Source: JBKBIP01 sp046297495 (GTDB lineage: Bacteria > Planctomycetota > Planctomycetia > Gemmatales > Gemmataceae). From it: DNA of 64,000 nucleotides. The stretch is from NCBI GenBank assembly GCA_046297495.1, contig JBKBIP010000007.1:62001-126000 (forward strand), written 5' to 3'. The notes below the pieces were generated by a model. That model worked only from the letters and a program-made list of their open reading frames with translations. It was not told where the DNA came from and made no database searches. A program made the translations under genes and the position numbers. Below are positions 55,652-64,000 of the stretch, piece by piece (position 1 is the stretch's first letter; every line of letters starts with the position of its first letter).

Positions 55652-57781
55652 ATGACAATAAACACAGCTTCTTGGTTGGGACAAACCCTTGCCGACGGGC
55701 GTTATCAGGTGAGGACCAAGTTAGGCGAGGGGGGCATGAGTTTGGTGTTTTTGGCTGAGGACTGCCTGACCCATGATGAGGTGGTCTTGAAGGTGCCGCG
55801 TCCGGCCATCCTGGACACCCCCGATTTCGCGGGACGCTTCACGCGCGAAGTTCGCTCCTTGTTGACCTTGGTGCATCCGCATATCGTCAAGGTGCTTGAC
55901 CTGGGGGAACATGAAGGGATTCCGTTCGTCGTGTTGCAATATCTCTCCGGCGGCAGTTTGCGCGATCGCTTGTTGCGCGACGCGAACGGTCAAACTATCC
56001 CCCTGGCGCCGGACGAGTTGGTGGCTTGGCTGCCAGATGTGGCCCAGTCGCTGGATTTCATTCACGGCCAGCAATGCATCCATCGCGATGTCAAGCCCGA
56101 CAATATCTTGTTCGGTGCCGATGGTCAGGCTTACTTGAGCGACTTTGGCATCGCCAAGGTGCTGGACGACGACCGACCGCAAGAGCTACACACAATATGC
56201 ACCACGGGGGGGCAAGTGTTGGGCACGCCCTATTACATGGCCCCGGAGCTGATCATTGGCGAACCGTTCGACCGGCGGGTCGATCAGTATGGCTTGGCTG
56301 TCACGCTGTTTGAGGTTTTGAGCGGCCGGCTCCCCTTCGACGGCCCCAATCCGACGGCAATTTACATGCAACAAGTGAACCAGGAACCCCCCGTCTTGCA
56401 CGAACTGTTGCCGACGATTCCCAAAACCATCTCGCAAGCGGTGCGCAAAGGCATGGCCAAGAACCCCGCCGAGCGCTTCGCCAGCTGCGAGGACCTGGCA
56501 TGGGCCGTCTTGCAATCATTAAGGACAATCGATAAGCAGCCAATAGCGGTCCCGCCACCGCCAGAACCTCCCGAAGTCCCCGCCGCGCCTTTGATTCTTC
56601 AATGTGCCAAGTGCCGCAAGCGATTCCGGGTCCGCCGTTCGCCTCCCGGCAAAACGTGGCACTGTCCACAATGTAAGCACCTTTTGAAACCCGTCCTGTC
56701 CTCGACGAACAATCCGCCGGTGGATGAATGGGACCCGGCGACGGAGCCGATGACATCTGTTGGAGATTCTAAACCACCACTAAGGAGCAAGAAACCACCG
56801 TCAACCACCGTGGAGATGCCCCCACCAATCCCTCGCGTTCATGCTTGGCTACGCCCTACGCGCCAGATGGCGGCTTGGATCGGCGGCGCGGGGGGATTGG
56901 CCGTGGTGCTGCTGCTGTTGGCTGTGTGGTTTTTGGGGCCAGGCGGTCATTTCGGCCAAGGTCCGCCAGCTTCTCCCGCGACTAACGCATCGCAGCCGTC
57001 TCCAACTCCGTTCAAACGAGCCACGCTCCCCTTACCGCGTGAATTGGTCAACTCCATCGGCATGAAACTGGTTCTGATTCCCCAAGGGGAATTTCGGATG
57101 GGATCGCCGCCGGAGGAGCCTGGCCGGGTCGGGGATGAGGTGCTTCATGACGTGGTGATTTCACGCCCCTTTTTACTCGGCATCCATGAAGTGACTCAAA
57201 CGCAGTACCAGACAGTGCTGGACCGCAATCCCAGCTCGTTTTCGGCGGAAGGCATGGGACGTGACAAGGTGCAAGACTTGGACACCAGGGATTTCCCGGT
57301 GGAACGGGTGTCCTGGCATGATGCCGTGGAATTTTGCCGGCGTCTGTCCGACCTGCCGGACGAGGCGCGCGCGGGCCGTGTCTATCGGTTGCCCACCGAA
57401 GCGGAATGGGAATACGCTTGCCGCGCGGGGGGCAAAGCGGCTTCACGCTTTCATTTTGGAAACATGCTGACGCCCAACCAAGCCAACATCGCCAGTTCCA
57501 AGGGCAGAACCGAGAAAGTGGGTTCCCATCCACCGAACGCGTTCGGATTGCATGACATGCACGGCAACGTCTGGGAATGGTGCGCCGATTATTACGGCTC
57601 CTATGGAGGGCAACGTCAGGTTGATCCACGCGGTCCCGAAGAGGGCAGTGATCGCGTGATGCGCGGCGGCTCCTGGTTCAACGACCCACCGGAGTGCCGC
57701 TCGGCGACGCGCTTGTACAGTTCCCCCACCAATCGCGGCAACGATCTGGGTTTTCGTGTGGCATGTGACCTCATTCGATAA
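55652..57781 (+). CDS. Ser/Thr protein kinase fused to zinc ribbon, membrane helix and FGE-like domain
   Basis: A 709-residue fusion. N-terminal Hanks kinase: Gly loop LGEGGMSLVF, K47, HRD with D146 (HRDVKPDN) and DFG D164, then APE (MAPEL). Near residues 315-345 a CxxC...CxxC zinc ribbon (CAKCRKRF, CPQCKHL) follows, then a Pro/Thr/Lys linker, one transmembrane helix (about 407-430) and an extracytoplasmic formylglycine-generating-enzyme-like (SUMF1) domain with GEFRMGS, HGNVWEWCAD and RGGSWFNDPPECRSATR. Only one of the two active cysteines of true FGE is visible, so the domain is more likely a binding or structural one. It ends 18 bp from the convergent cytochrome gene. Confidence 0.9.
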   Translation: MTINTASWLGQTLADGRYQVRTKLGEGGMSLVFLAEDCLTHDEVVLKVPRPAILDTPDFAGRFTREVRSLLTLVHPHIVKVLDLGEHEGIPFVVLQYLSGGSLRDRLLRDANGQTIPLAPDELVAWLPDVAQSLDFIHGQQCIHRDVKPDNILFGADGQAYLSDFGIAKVLDDDRPQELHTICTTGGQVLGTPYYMAPELIIGEPFDRRVDQYGLAVTLFEVLSGRLPFDGPNPTAIYMQQVNQEPPVLHELLPTIPKTISQAVRKGMAKNPAERFASCEDLAWAVLQSLRTIDKQPIAVPPPPEPPEVPAAPLILQCAKCRKRFRVRRSPPGKTWHCPQCKHLLKPVLSSTNNPPVDEWDPATEPMTSVGDSKPPLRSKKPPSTTVEMPPPIPRVHAWLRPTRQMAAWIGGAGGLAVVLLLLAVWFLGPGGHFGQGPPASPATNASQPSPTPFKRATLPLPRELVNSIGMKLVLIPQGEFRMGSPPEEPGRVGDEVLHDVVISRPFLLGIHEVTQTQYQTVLDRNPSSFSAEGMGRDKVQDLDTRDFPVERVSWHDAVEFCRRLSDLPDEARAGRVYRLPTEAEWEYACRAGGKAASRFHFGNMLTPNQANIASSKGRTEKVGSHPPNAFGLHDMHGNVWEWCADYYGSYGGQRQVDPRGPEEGSDRVMRGGSWFNDPPECRSATRLYSSPTNRGNDLGFRVACDLIR

Positions 57782-57799
57782 ACCACGGATCAAATTGTA

Positions 57800-59659
57800 T
57801 CACTGCCCCGCGAGCAAACCCGCCAGCTCCTGGAGTTGTTGTTTGAACCGAACGGGATCATAACGATTGAGAGTGTCTAATTCCTGTTTGACATTCGCGT
57901 TGTTGATGCGTTCGAGAGCACGGAGGAAATCGGCGTCATCGATTAACTGGCGTGTGAATGGCTGACCGCTGCGCGACACCGCGTTATAAAACAAGATGAT
58001 CTCCGTCTTGATATTTTCCGGCTGTGATTTCAGTGTCTCCTCATACGATTGATTGTGCATCTTCTCGATGATTTCCAGGGTTTTATCGGAAGTTGCTACT
58101 TTCAACTGATCGCGGATGAGCCGGAGTATCTCGGTCTTGCCACCATAAGGGCGTAAATGAAACTGCTCCTCCCATTGGGTTAGCATCTTTTGCACCGCCG
58201 CCGCCGCCGCGCGTGGTGGCGTGGGCAGCTCCGCGTAAATGACTCGAAACACGGTCGCCAATTGGCGGGCCGAATCATAGTCGGGATAATCTTGTTCCGC
58301 TAACTGGCTCAATTGGCGCAGCAGTACCATGCGATCGAACTTGGCATCTTGAAGCTGAATCGCTTGCGCCTGATGGGCCGACCATTGGCCCAGTCGTCCA
58401 CAGGCAGCGGCTAATGGGGCCGGATCGCCGAAGGGGCGCGCCACGCAAGCAGAGTCAATCTCCTTCCAATAACCTTGAAGTTCTTGGGAGTAATCCTTGG
58501 TCGCGCCATGGTCCCGTTCGGGATCGAGGAAACCGATGAACCCCAGACCGTGCCGCGGTAGCGTGACTGGCCAGGAGGTCAAGCGCGGTAGTCCGGGCCG
58601 GCCCTGCGTGTCGCGGAGCTGCCGCCAGCTGGGACGCCGCAGATCATGGTGGCAGCCATAACAATTCGATTGCGCGAGGGCCAATTCCGGCCAGCGTTCC
58701 TCTGGGTTGTCACTGAGAGCAAACTCCTTCGTCCAAGCCAATTCCGGCCAGCGTTCGAGTTTCCGATCCAGATCATCGAGGTTCGAGCGCTGCTGAACGA
58801 AATCCATCCAGACTTTCAGGCCGATCAAGCTGCTGGCCACGGTCAATTGGGTCTGTTGATAGTCTTTGCCGTCCAGGTGATAAATGGTATCCACTAGCTC
58901 GCGGATGTTGGCGGGGGGATTCGGGTAGTGTTTGGCTGGGTCCTGGAAGAACGGCACATCCTTCTTCGCGCGCCAATGGGGTGGCAGCTGGGCACTGAAA
59001 TGGGCCAATTCAAAGGATGGCAAAGGGGGATGGCCAGCGGCGTACATGGCATGGGTAACGACTTTCCCCTCCGCTGGGTTGCCGACATGACACGACATGC
59101 ACAATTGCGCGCGGGTGGCTGGGTCGCGCACGTCATTCATCCCCAATTGCTTCTTCTCGACGGCGGTCTTGAGACGCCAATCCTTGAACTGGTGCGGCCC
59201 CAGCCATTGACTGGATGGGCCGTGGCACCCATCGCAGCTGACTCCTTCCATGAGATTGAATTCATTGGCTTGATATTCCTTGGGGACATCGACCGAATGG
59301 CAACCGAGACAGCCCGCTTCCTTTTTGGTGACATCTTTTTTCAACAGCTTGGCCATCTGCTGGCCGCGCGGTCCAACCAAGGCCAGGTACGCCAGCGCGT
59401 GTTTGTCCTGTGTTTTCCAGGTTGCGTATTCGGTGAGCAGCACAAAATCATCGGTGTCATTGCCGCTGGGAGACGTGTGACAACGGATGCATGCGGCGGC
59501 CCCGGACCATTTCTGAGCTGGTTGGAGTTGTGCGGCATTCCCCGCCACGGCTCCTGGCTCGGATTGCTCTCCCTGGCCATGCACGGCGGCAAGCATGAGG
59601 ACCAAAGCGCAGCTCACCGTGAATAGAAACATTTTCTTCGAGGATGTGAGAGCAGCCAT
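57800..59659 (-). CDS. Five-heme cytochrome c, c554-like, copy 2
   Basis: A 619-residue exported cytochrome with five CxxCH motifs: CIRCH, CLGCH, CDGCH, CMSCH and CYGCH. The sequence around SCDGCHGPSSQW and SCHVGNPAEG ... AAGHPPLPSFELAHF has the same order and spacing as the neighbouring cytochrome, so the two are paralogs. A C-terminal helical part of about 250 residues lacks hemes. Periplasmic multiheme electron carrier is expected. ATG 59659 is chosen; a start at 59701 lacks support. Last of the four-gene minus-strand run. Confidence 0.88.
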   Translation of the reverse strand: MAALTSSKKMFLFTVSCALVLMLAAVHGQGEQSEPGAVAGNAAQLQPAQKWSGAAACIRCHTSPSGNDTDDFVLLTEYATWKTQDKHALAYLALVGPRGQQMAKLLKKDVTKKEAGCLGCHSVDVPKEYQANEFNLMEGVSCDGCHGPSSQWLGPHQFKDWRLKTAVEKKQLGMNDVRDPATRAQLCMSCHVGNPAEGKVVTHAMYAAGHPPLPSFELAHFSAQLPPHWRAKKDVPFFQDPAKHYPNPPANIRELVDTIYHLDGKDYQQTQLTVASSLIGLKVWMDFVQQRSNLDDLDRKLERWPELAWTKEFALSDNPEERWPELALAQSNCYGCHHDLRRPSWRQLRDTQGRPGLPRLTSWPVTLPRHGLGFIGFLDPERDHGATKDYSQELQGYWKEIDSACVARPFGDPAPLAAACGRLGQWSAHQAQAIQLQDAKFDRMVLLRQLSQLAEQDYPDYDSARQLATVFRVIYAELPTPPRAAAAAVQKMLTQWEEQFHLRPYGGKTEILRLIRDQLKVATSDKTLEIIEKMHNQSYEETLKSQPENIKTEIILFYNAVSRSGQPFTRQLIDDADFLRALERINNANVKQELDTLNRYDPVRFKQQLQELAGLLAGQ

Positions 59660-59731
59660 GATCGGGGTCCTATGAGGCAGGCGGTGAGCGGGGACCGTCA
59701 AACCCCTGGTAACAGCAGATCGCCAAAGACT

Positions 59732-61114
59732 TCACGGCTGCCGCTCGCCAGGCGGCACGAAGTCGCGCGGGCTGTCCCAACCAGGGGGGAACGATAGTTT
59801 CTTGGCTAAGGCTTGCAGTTCGGCGCGAATCTTGGGATCGCGTTGGGCGCGGTCCCGATCGGTTCGCGCATGATACAGAGCGGCCAGCGCCAGGTAACGT
59901 TGGGTGGCCGCGTCCCAATTGACGTCCAGGTGCTGCGCCTGCTGGATGTCCTCGAATCGGCGGCGCAGGAAGGCGACTTCCCATGCTGGCGCTTCGGCCA
60001 AACGCGGCAAGCACTGGCGCAACAATTCGGCGCTGGTCCGTGCTTGCGCCGCTACTCGGGTGGGGGTCGGATACGGCTGTTCCATCTCGTTCCGCAAGCC
60101 AGTCAAGGCCTTTGTTACCTTTTGTTGCTTCTCCGGCAGCGTGGCCAGTGCTTCTGGCACCATAGCATAATACCAGTTGCTCCAAGGCAAGGTACCGGGC
60201 AGTTTGCCTGGCAGCGCCTGTTGTCGGCGCCAGCCGTCCGGCTGAAGATCATGATGGCAAGCGAAGCAGTTGTACTCGGCGAATTCCGGCCACGGTTGCT
60301 GGGTGGGTGGTTGATCCGCTGGCGGCGCCATATCCGCTCGTTCCGCCAACAAGCGTAGGGCCAGTTCTGCCGAGACGACTTGTCCGATCAGCCAGACGCG
60401 CGCTTCCAAGTCTGGGTGCCGGGTTTTCTCCGCGCGTGCGTCCCAATGCGGCTTCAGGGTGGCCAAGTAGGCGCCATATTCAAAGTGCAAACGTGGATGC
60501 CCCGCCGCGATCAGGTCGTGGTCCACCTGGTATTCGCCCGTGCCGATGTGACATTCGGCGCACAGACGGACGCGGTTCACCAAGTCCTTGGTATCCTGGA
60601 AACCACGTTCCGCCTTTTGTTGAGCGCTCCAACGGTCCCAGACGGTTGTATGATGATCCGCCAGCCATCCTTGGGCGGCACCGTGGCAGCGTTCGCAGGA
60701 CACCCCATCTTGAGTTGCCAGCGGATGTCCTCGTTGTGCCAACACCGCGTCCGTGGAGTGGCAAAACAGACAGCGCGTATCGTGCTGCGGACCATGCCGC
60801 GCGGCCGGATCGTAAAGTTGCAGCATGTGCCGCGAGCGTTCGGTGAGCAGCACTGTGTAAGCCTTGGCATGTGGGTCATGTTCCATCCAACTGGTGTATT
60901 CGCAGCCTTTGCGTCCTTGCGGTCCGGTATTCCCATGACAAGCGGCAGCGGCGCACGAACCAGCTCCGCGCAGCGAAAACCAGCGCGCAGCGGCAACCGG
61001 GTTCTCAGCGGGTGCGGCTTCGCGCGGCGCGTCGGCGCCGGCTGGCCAACTACCCCAGACGCCCCCCAGCAACAGGGTCACAACCCCCACGATTCGCCTC
61101 ATCCGTCGCGTCAC
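59732..61114 (-). CDS. Five-heme cytochrome c, c554-like, copy 1
   Basis: A 460-residue exported cytochrome. The signal peptide ends near PAGADA. The first heme site is a CX4CH type (SCAAAACHG), followed by CLFCH, CERCH, CAECH and CFACH. DGVSCERCHGAAQGW and AECHIGTGEYQVDHDLIAAG parallel the downstream paralog. The RxxLCxxCH and GH-proline patterns suggest the cytochrome c554/NrfB-like fold, a family of periplasmic electron carriers and oxidoreductases. It lies 72 bp upstream of the paralog on the same strand. Confidence 0.88.
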   Translation of the reverse strand: MTRRMRRIVGVVTLLLGGVWGSWPAGADAPREAAPAENPVAAARWFSLRGAGSCAAAACHGNTGPQGRKGCEYTSWMEHDPHAKAYTVLLTERSRHMLQLYDPAARHGPQHDTRCLFCHSTDAVLAQRGHPLATQDGVSCERCHGAAQGWLADHHTTVWDRWSAQQKAERGFQDTKDLVNRVRLCAECHIGTGEYQVDHDLIAAGHPRLHFEYGAYLATLKPHWDARAEKTRHPDLEARVWLIGQVVSAELALRLLAERADMAPPADQPPTQQPWPEFAEYNCFACHHDLQPDGWRRQQALPGKLPGTLPWSNWYYAMVPEALATLPEKQQKVTKALTGLRNEMEQPYPTPTRVAAQARTSAELLRQCLPRLAEAPAWEVAFLRRRFEDIQQAQHLDVNWDAATQRYLALAALYHARTDRDRAQRDPKIRAELQALAKKLSFPPGWDSPRDFVPPGERQP

Positions 61115-61328
61115 GATTGTTTGTCCTGGATGGTGGATGCGTTACAACCCGAAGCACCGCGCTGACTCACGTTAGGGATATTTCATCCCAAGGAATCATT
61201 TCCCCACGCGCGCCGGTTTGTCAAGCGAATCGGGCGGAGGACTTCATCGAAATGGTGGGGAATGATTCCGGTCGTGTCGATTTTTGAAGCCAGGTTCCGA
61301 TTCATTGCTTCACGCCCGCTCCCAGCGC

Positions 61329-62099
61329 TCAGAACGAATAGACATTTCCCGGAACCGCGACCGTGACATTTGGAAGCCCCAACTGTTGCAGCTCGGCGAC
61401 GATTTGCGCGTAGGAACGCGGTTTTAGGTGATAGGCCATCACGGGAACTTGAGTGGGCAATTTCGTCAATTCCTGAGCGAAACTGGAAACGCAGTGATGC
61501 TTGGCCAACTTCGCCAGCCACTCCAGGGAATTGGGGAACGCCAATTCGAGGAACACTCCTTTCAAATTGGGCAGGGCATGGGCATGTTGCCAGATTTCAT
61601 CCGTCGGTCCCGTGTCACTGGAGAATACCACCGACGATGTTTGATCCTGTACGATGAAGCCCAAGGTCGGCACGACATGATCGACCGGGATGGGGGTGAT
61701 CCGCAAGCCATTCAGTTCGACCGTTTCATGGGGGCGTATCAGCTCAAAGCGCAGGAAAGGGGCGTTCGGCGGCGCCAGCGTGAAGAAATCCGGCCAAACC
61801 CGATTGTTGAAGATGTCGGACTTGAGACATTCCAAGACGGCCTCGCTGCCGTGTAGCGTGATCGGGTCCGGTTTGCCCGTGTAGGCATTTTCGATCAACA
61901 ATGGCAACGACGCCAAATGATCGATGTGCGTGTGGGAGATCAACACATGTTCGATGCGTGCTTGCTCATCGGCGGCGCCAAAAAATCCCAAACATCCCGC
62001 GTCGATGGCCACCGTATCATTGATGAGAAAGGACGTGACGAACTGCAAGGGATCGTTGTCTTGCTTCCGAACGGAAGACGGAACCAGCATGATTTTCAT
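61329..62099 (-). CDS. Metallo-beta-lactamase-fold hydrolase, class II phosphodiesterase-like
   Basis: A 256-residue MBL-fold protein with HTHIDH (residues 56-61: H56, H58, D60, H61), the signature of class II cyclic-nucleotide phosphodiesterases and related MBL hydrolases, and later PVDHVVPTLGF, FSSDTGP and AYHLKP for the remaining ligands. Two-metal hydrolysis of a phosphodiester or ester is expected. It sits between the LVIVD protein and the cytochromes on the same strand, so cotranscription is likely, but a functional link is unproven. Confidence 0.8.
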   Translation of the reverse strand: MKIMLVPSSVRKQDNDPLQFVTSFLINDTVAIDAGCLGFFGAADEQARIEHVLISHTHIDHLASLPLLIENAYTGKPDPITLHGSEAVLECLKSDIFNNRVWPDFFTLAPPNAPFLRFELIRPHETVELNGLRITPIPVDHVVPTLGFIVQDQTSSVVFSSDTGPTDEIWQHAHALPNLKGVFLELAFPNSLEWLAKLAKHHCVSSFAQELTKLPTQVPVMAYHLKPRSYAQIVAELQQLGLPNVTVAVPGNVYSF

Positions 62100-62153
62100 A
62101 AGTGTATCCCCCTTATTTGTTAGGAGATACGTTAAGCCGGTTCACGGCAATTG

Positions 62154-64000
62154 TCAACCCACGAAACGGCGACGCTGGCCGGTCTTACGCGGCGGCGGCG
62201 GCAACGGCGTCTGGGGTTGCGGCAGCTTCGCTGGCGCTGGCGGCAGCGGGCCGATGTAGTGGTAGAGGGGATTGAACGGATCATCGCTGACGCGCCACAC
62301 TTCCCCATTCCGCAAATACAATTGGCGCTGTTCCTGGAAGTTGAACGGGCGGGCGCCGACTCGGCCAAACACCGAGATTTGATTGCCGCACTCATCGACG
62401 GCCCGATCCCGGTCCAGACCTTCGGAAATGGCCAGGGCGTGTCCCCCTTCGGGCAGCTTGTAGGTGGCGATCAGGCAGGGCGTGGGCCGGACGCTGAACC
62501 CCTCGTTGCCGGGGGTCTCCGGGGAAGTTAGCTGCACCACGCGCAAGCCGTTCTTGCCATCGGCCAAGTAAGCGAACTCGCTGACATAAGTGATTCCCAA
62601 TTTCACATCGTGCAAATCATTGATGAGGCCATTGGCGTTATACACCTGATCGATTTTCGGGTGCTCCGGTTCCTCGACGTTGAGAATCACTAGTCCCTGT
62701 TTGCCGGCGGCCACGTAGGCATAGTTGCGGGCCACGTAGATACGATGGGCTTCCTTGAGTTTCAACTCTCCCACCTTGATCGGATGGTGCAAGTGCGTGA
62801 TGTCGAGCACGGCGATGCCATCCTCCACGCACACGAAGGCGTAGCGGAACTGGGCCGCCAGCGCCTTGGGATGCTTCAATACCTTCTGCTCCACGATATG
62901 CACGATGACGGGATTCTTGGGATCAGCCAAGGACACCACCACCAAACCGGCGTCACAACAGATGTACGCATAGGTGCCGATGATGGAAATGTAATGCGCG
63001 CCATTCAACAAGCCATCGGGATTGAAGGTGACCGTACGGTGTAAGAAGTTGTTGGTCGGAATGCCGTCCAAGGCCGTGGTGGCATTCACCACGATCAAGC
63101 CCTCGCATTCGTCGGCCACGAAGACGTAGGCATAGATGGGATGTAGCGGCGTTTCCTTGTTTTCGGGGCGGCGCGTGCGAGTGGGGTCCGGGGTCATGGT
63201 CGTCGGCAGCGCCACGTACTTGGCGTTCTTGGTGTGGACGAAGAAGCGTTGTCCCAATGGCGACACCGGAGCCGTGGTGATGCGCTCGGAGAAGGCTTTA
63301 TTGTCGATGAAGGCGACATCGAAGACGCGCAGGCCCCCCTTGCCACAGGCAGCGAACAGATACTCGCCCCGCAGCTGCACGTTATGAATTTCAACTTTTC
63401 GCAACGGATGGAAAATTTGGTCGCCAATGTCCTTGCCGGGATGCTCATGAGCGATCTTGAGCTTGTAGCCGTTTTCGACGTGTTTGCGGTAGTAGTCAGG
63501 GAAGGCCAAGGCTTGCAGCGAGCTGCCGATGACGGCTTGCGGCTCCTGGCGCTCCGTCACGACGACACCGAATAGACCATGATCACCAGCCGCCACCCAG
63601 CAATACCGGCCGATGAAGTTGGTGTATTTCGTACCGAGCATGAGTAGCTGGGCCATGAGGGCGTTGTTGTCATTCTTGACTGATACATGGCAATCGGTAC
63701 ACATCTTGGTACCATCGCGGCCCCGGACGGTGTGCGGGACGTTGGTGCTGAAGGCAATCCCGCTTTGTCCTTCGGCGGCGATGGTCTGCTGCTGCACATA
63801 GATCGATTCGCGGTTGTTGTTGTATGAGCCGACGTGAATGGCACACGAGGAGCGGGATGGACAAATCCGATTGCCGGTGACATCCCCATCGCGTGCCAAC
63901 ATATAGACATCATCGCGCAGCGTCTGAAAGTTGTAGGAGACGTAATTGAGCGTGACATCCCCTTCAAAAGTCAACAGAGGTAACTTCTTGTCGGCCTTCT
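62154..64000 (-). CDS. LVIVD-repeat beta-propeller protein with heme motif (5' end outside window)
   Basis: At least 606 residues of an open frame that runs past the right edge. A CxxCH motif (CTDCH) with flanking His near the N-terminal part of the visible sequence is followed by LVIVD-type propeller blades (GLRVFDVAF, GLIVVNATT, GLVVVSLADPKNP, GIAVLDITHLHHP, GLVILNVEEPEHP, GLRVVQLTSPETP), about six in view. The end is Pro-rich. The protein is secreted or surface located. A heme-bearing propeller would be an extracytoplasmic electron-transfer or binding scaffold. Downstream genes on the same strand are the MBL hydrolase and both cytochromes. Confidence 0.82.
   Translation of the reverse strand, partial: KADKKLPLLTFEGDVTLNYVSYNFQTLRDDVYMLARDGDVTGNRICPSRSSCAIHVGSYNNNRESIYVQQQTIAAEGQSGIAFSTNVPHTVRGRDGTKMCTDCHVSVKNDNNALMAQLLMLGTKYTNFIGRYCWVAAGDHGLFGVVVTERQEPQAVIGSSLQALAFPDYYRKHVENGYKLKIAHEHPGKDIGDQIFHPLRKVEIHNVQLRGEYLFAACGKGGLRVFDVAFIDNKAFSERITTAPVSPLGQRFFVHTKNAKYVALPTTMTPDPTRTRRPENKETPLHPIYAYVFVADECEGLIVVNATTALDGIPTNNFLHRTVTFNPDGLLNGAHYISIIGTYAYICCDAGLVVVSLADPKNPVIVHIVEQKVLKHPKALAAQFRYAFVCVEDGIAVLDITHLHHPIKVGELKLKEAHRIYVARNYAYVAAGKQGLVILNVEEPEHPKIDQVYNANGLINDLHDVKLGITYVSEFAYLADGKNGLRVVQLTSPETPGNEGFSVRPTPCLIATYKLPEGGHALAISEGLDRDRAVDECGNQISVFGRVGARPFNFQEQRQLYLRNGEVWRVSDDPFNPLYHYIGPLPPAPAKLPQPQTPLPPPPRKTGQRRRFVG

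Overview
The window is a GC-rich stretch of a planctomycete chromosome, most likely from the Gemmataceae or a close relative. The evidence is gene content: two PSCyt1/DUF1549/DUF1553 + DUF1501 gene pairs, an ECF sigma/FecR pair, a Ser/Thr kinase fused to a formylglycine-generating-enzyme-like domain, an overlong TolC, LVIVD propellers and small Cys/Pro-rich secreted proteins. It looks like a draft or metagenome assembly: a 24-base G run and a 10-base N gap sit together at 7278-7346. I see no rRNA, tRNA, CRISPR array, phage or transposase; all assignments come from reading the sequence and motifs only.

Layout. 1-5.4 kb: end of a GNAT acetyltransferase, a DnaA-family protein, two small secreted proteins, a thioesterase and a nucleotidyltransferase-HD protein. 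5.8-14 kb: first PSD1/DUF1501 pair (minus), divergent from an ECF sigma factor and FecR anti-sigma gene, then an alpha/beta hydrolase-fold protein lacking its nucleophile. 14-17.5 kb: transsulfuration genes (cystathionine gamma-synthase/lyase and cystathionine beta-synthase) with a Uma2 gene between. 17.7-25.6 kb: an HpnA-like epimerase and a tripartite ABC efflux operon (TolC, adaptor, ATPase, permease). 25.8-32 kb: a cupredoxin, a fused MFS/spermidine-synthase-like protein, an EXPERA-like membrane protein and a squalene-epoxidase-like flavoprotein. 31.9-34.8 kb: a STAS protein and glycogen phosphorylase. 35.4-41.6 kb: second PSD1/DUF1501 pair and a sarcosine-oxidase-like enzyme. 41.6-45.4 kb: a Tat-exported deaminase, a Cys-rich acidic protein, a TIM-barrel isomerase and a TIGR04282 glycosyltransferase. 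45.6-50.9 kb: RND efflux pump, its lipoprotein adaptor and a VanZ-like protein. 51.3-57.8 kb: a pre-peptidase-domain exoprotein, a PHP/DUF3604 protein and the kinase fusion. 57.8-64 kb: two paralogous five-heme cytochromes, a PDE-II-like metallo-hydrolase and a heme-bearing LVIVD propeller that runs off the window.

The most interesting points are (i) the multiheme cytochrome/propeller cluster at the right end, (ii) the two PSD1 proteins that carry unrelated beta-sandwich domains at the same internal position, (iii) the squalene-epoxidase-like gene next to an EXPERA-like gene, (iv) several families of short palindromic repeats, one of which supplies the last codons and stop of the epimerase gene, and (v) a near-perfect 22-bp palindrome upstream of the RND operon.
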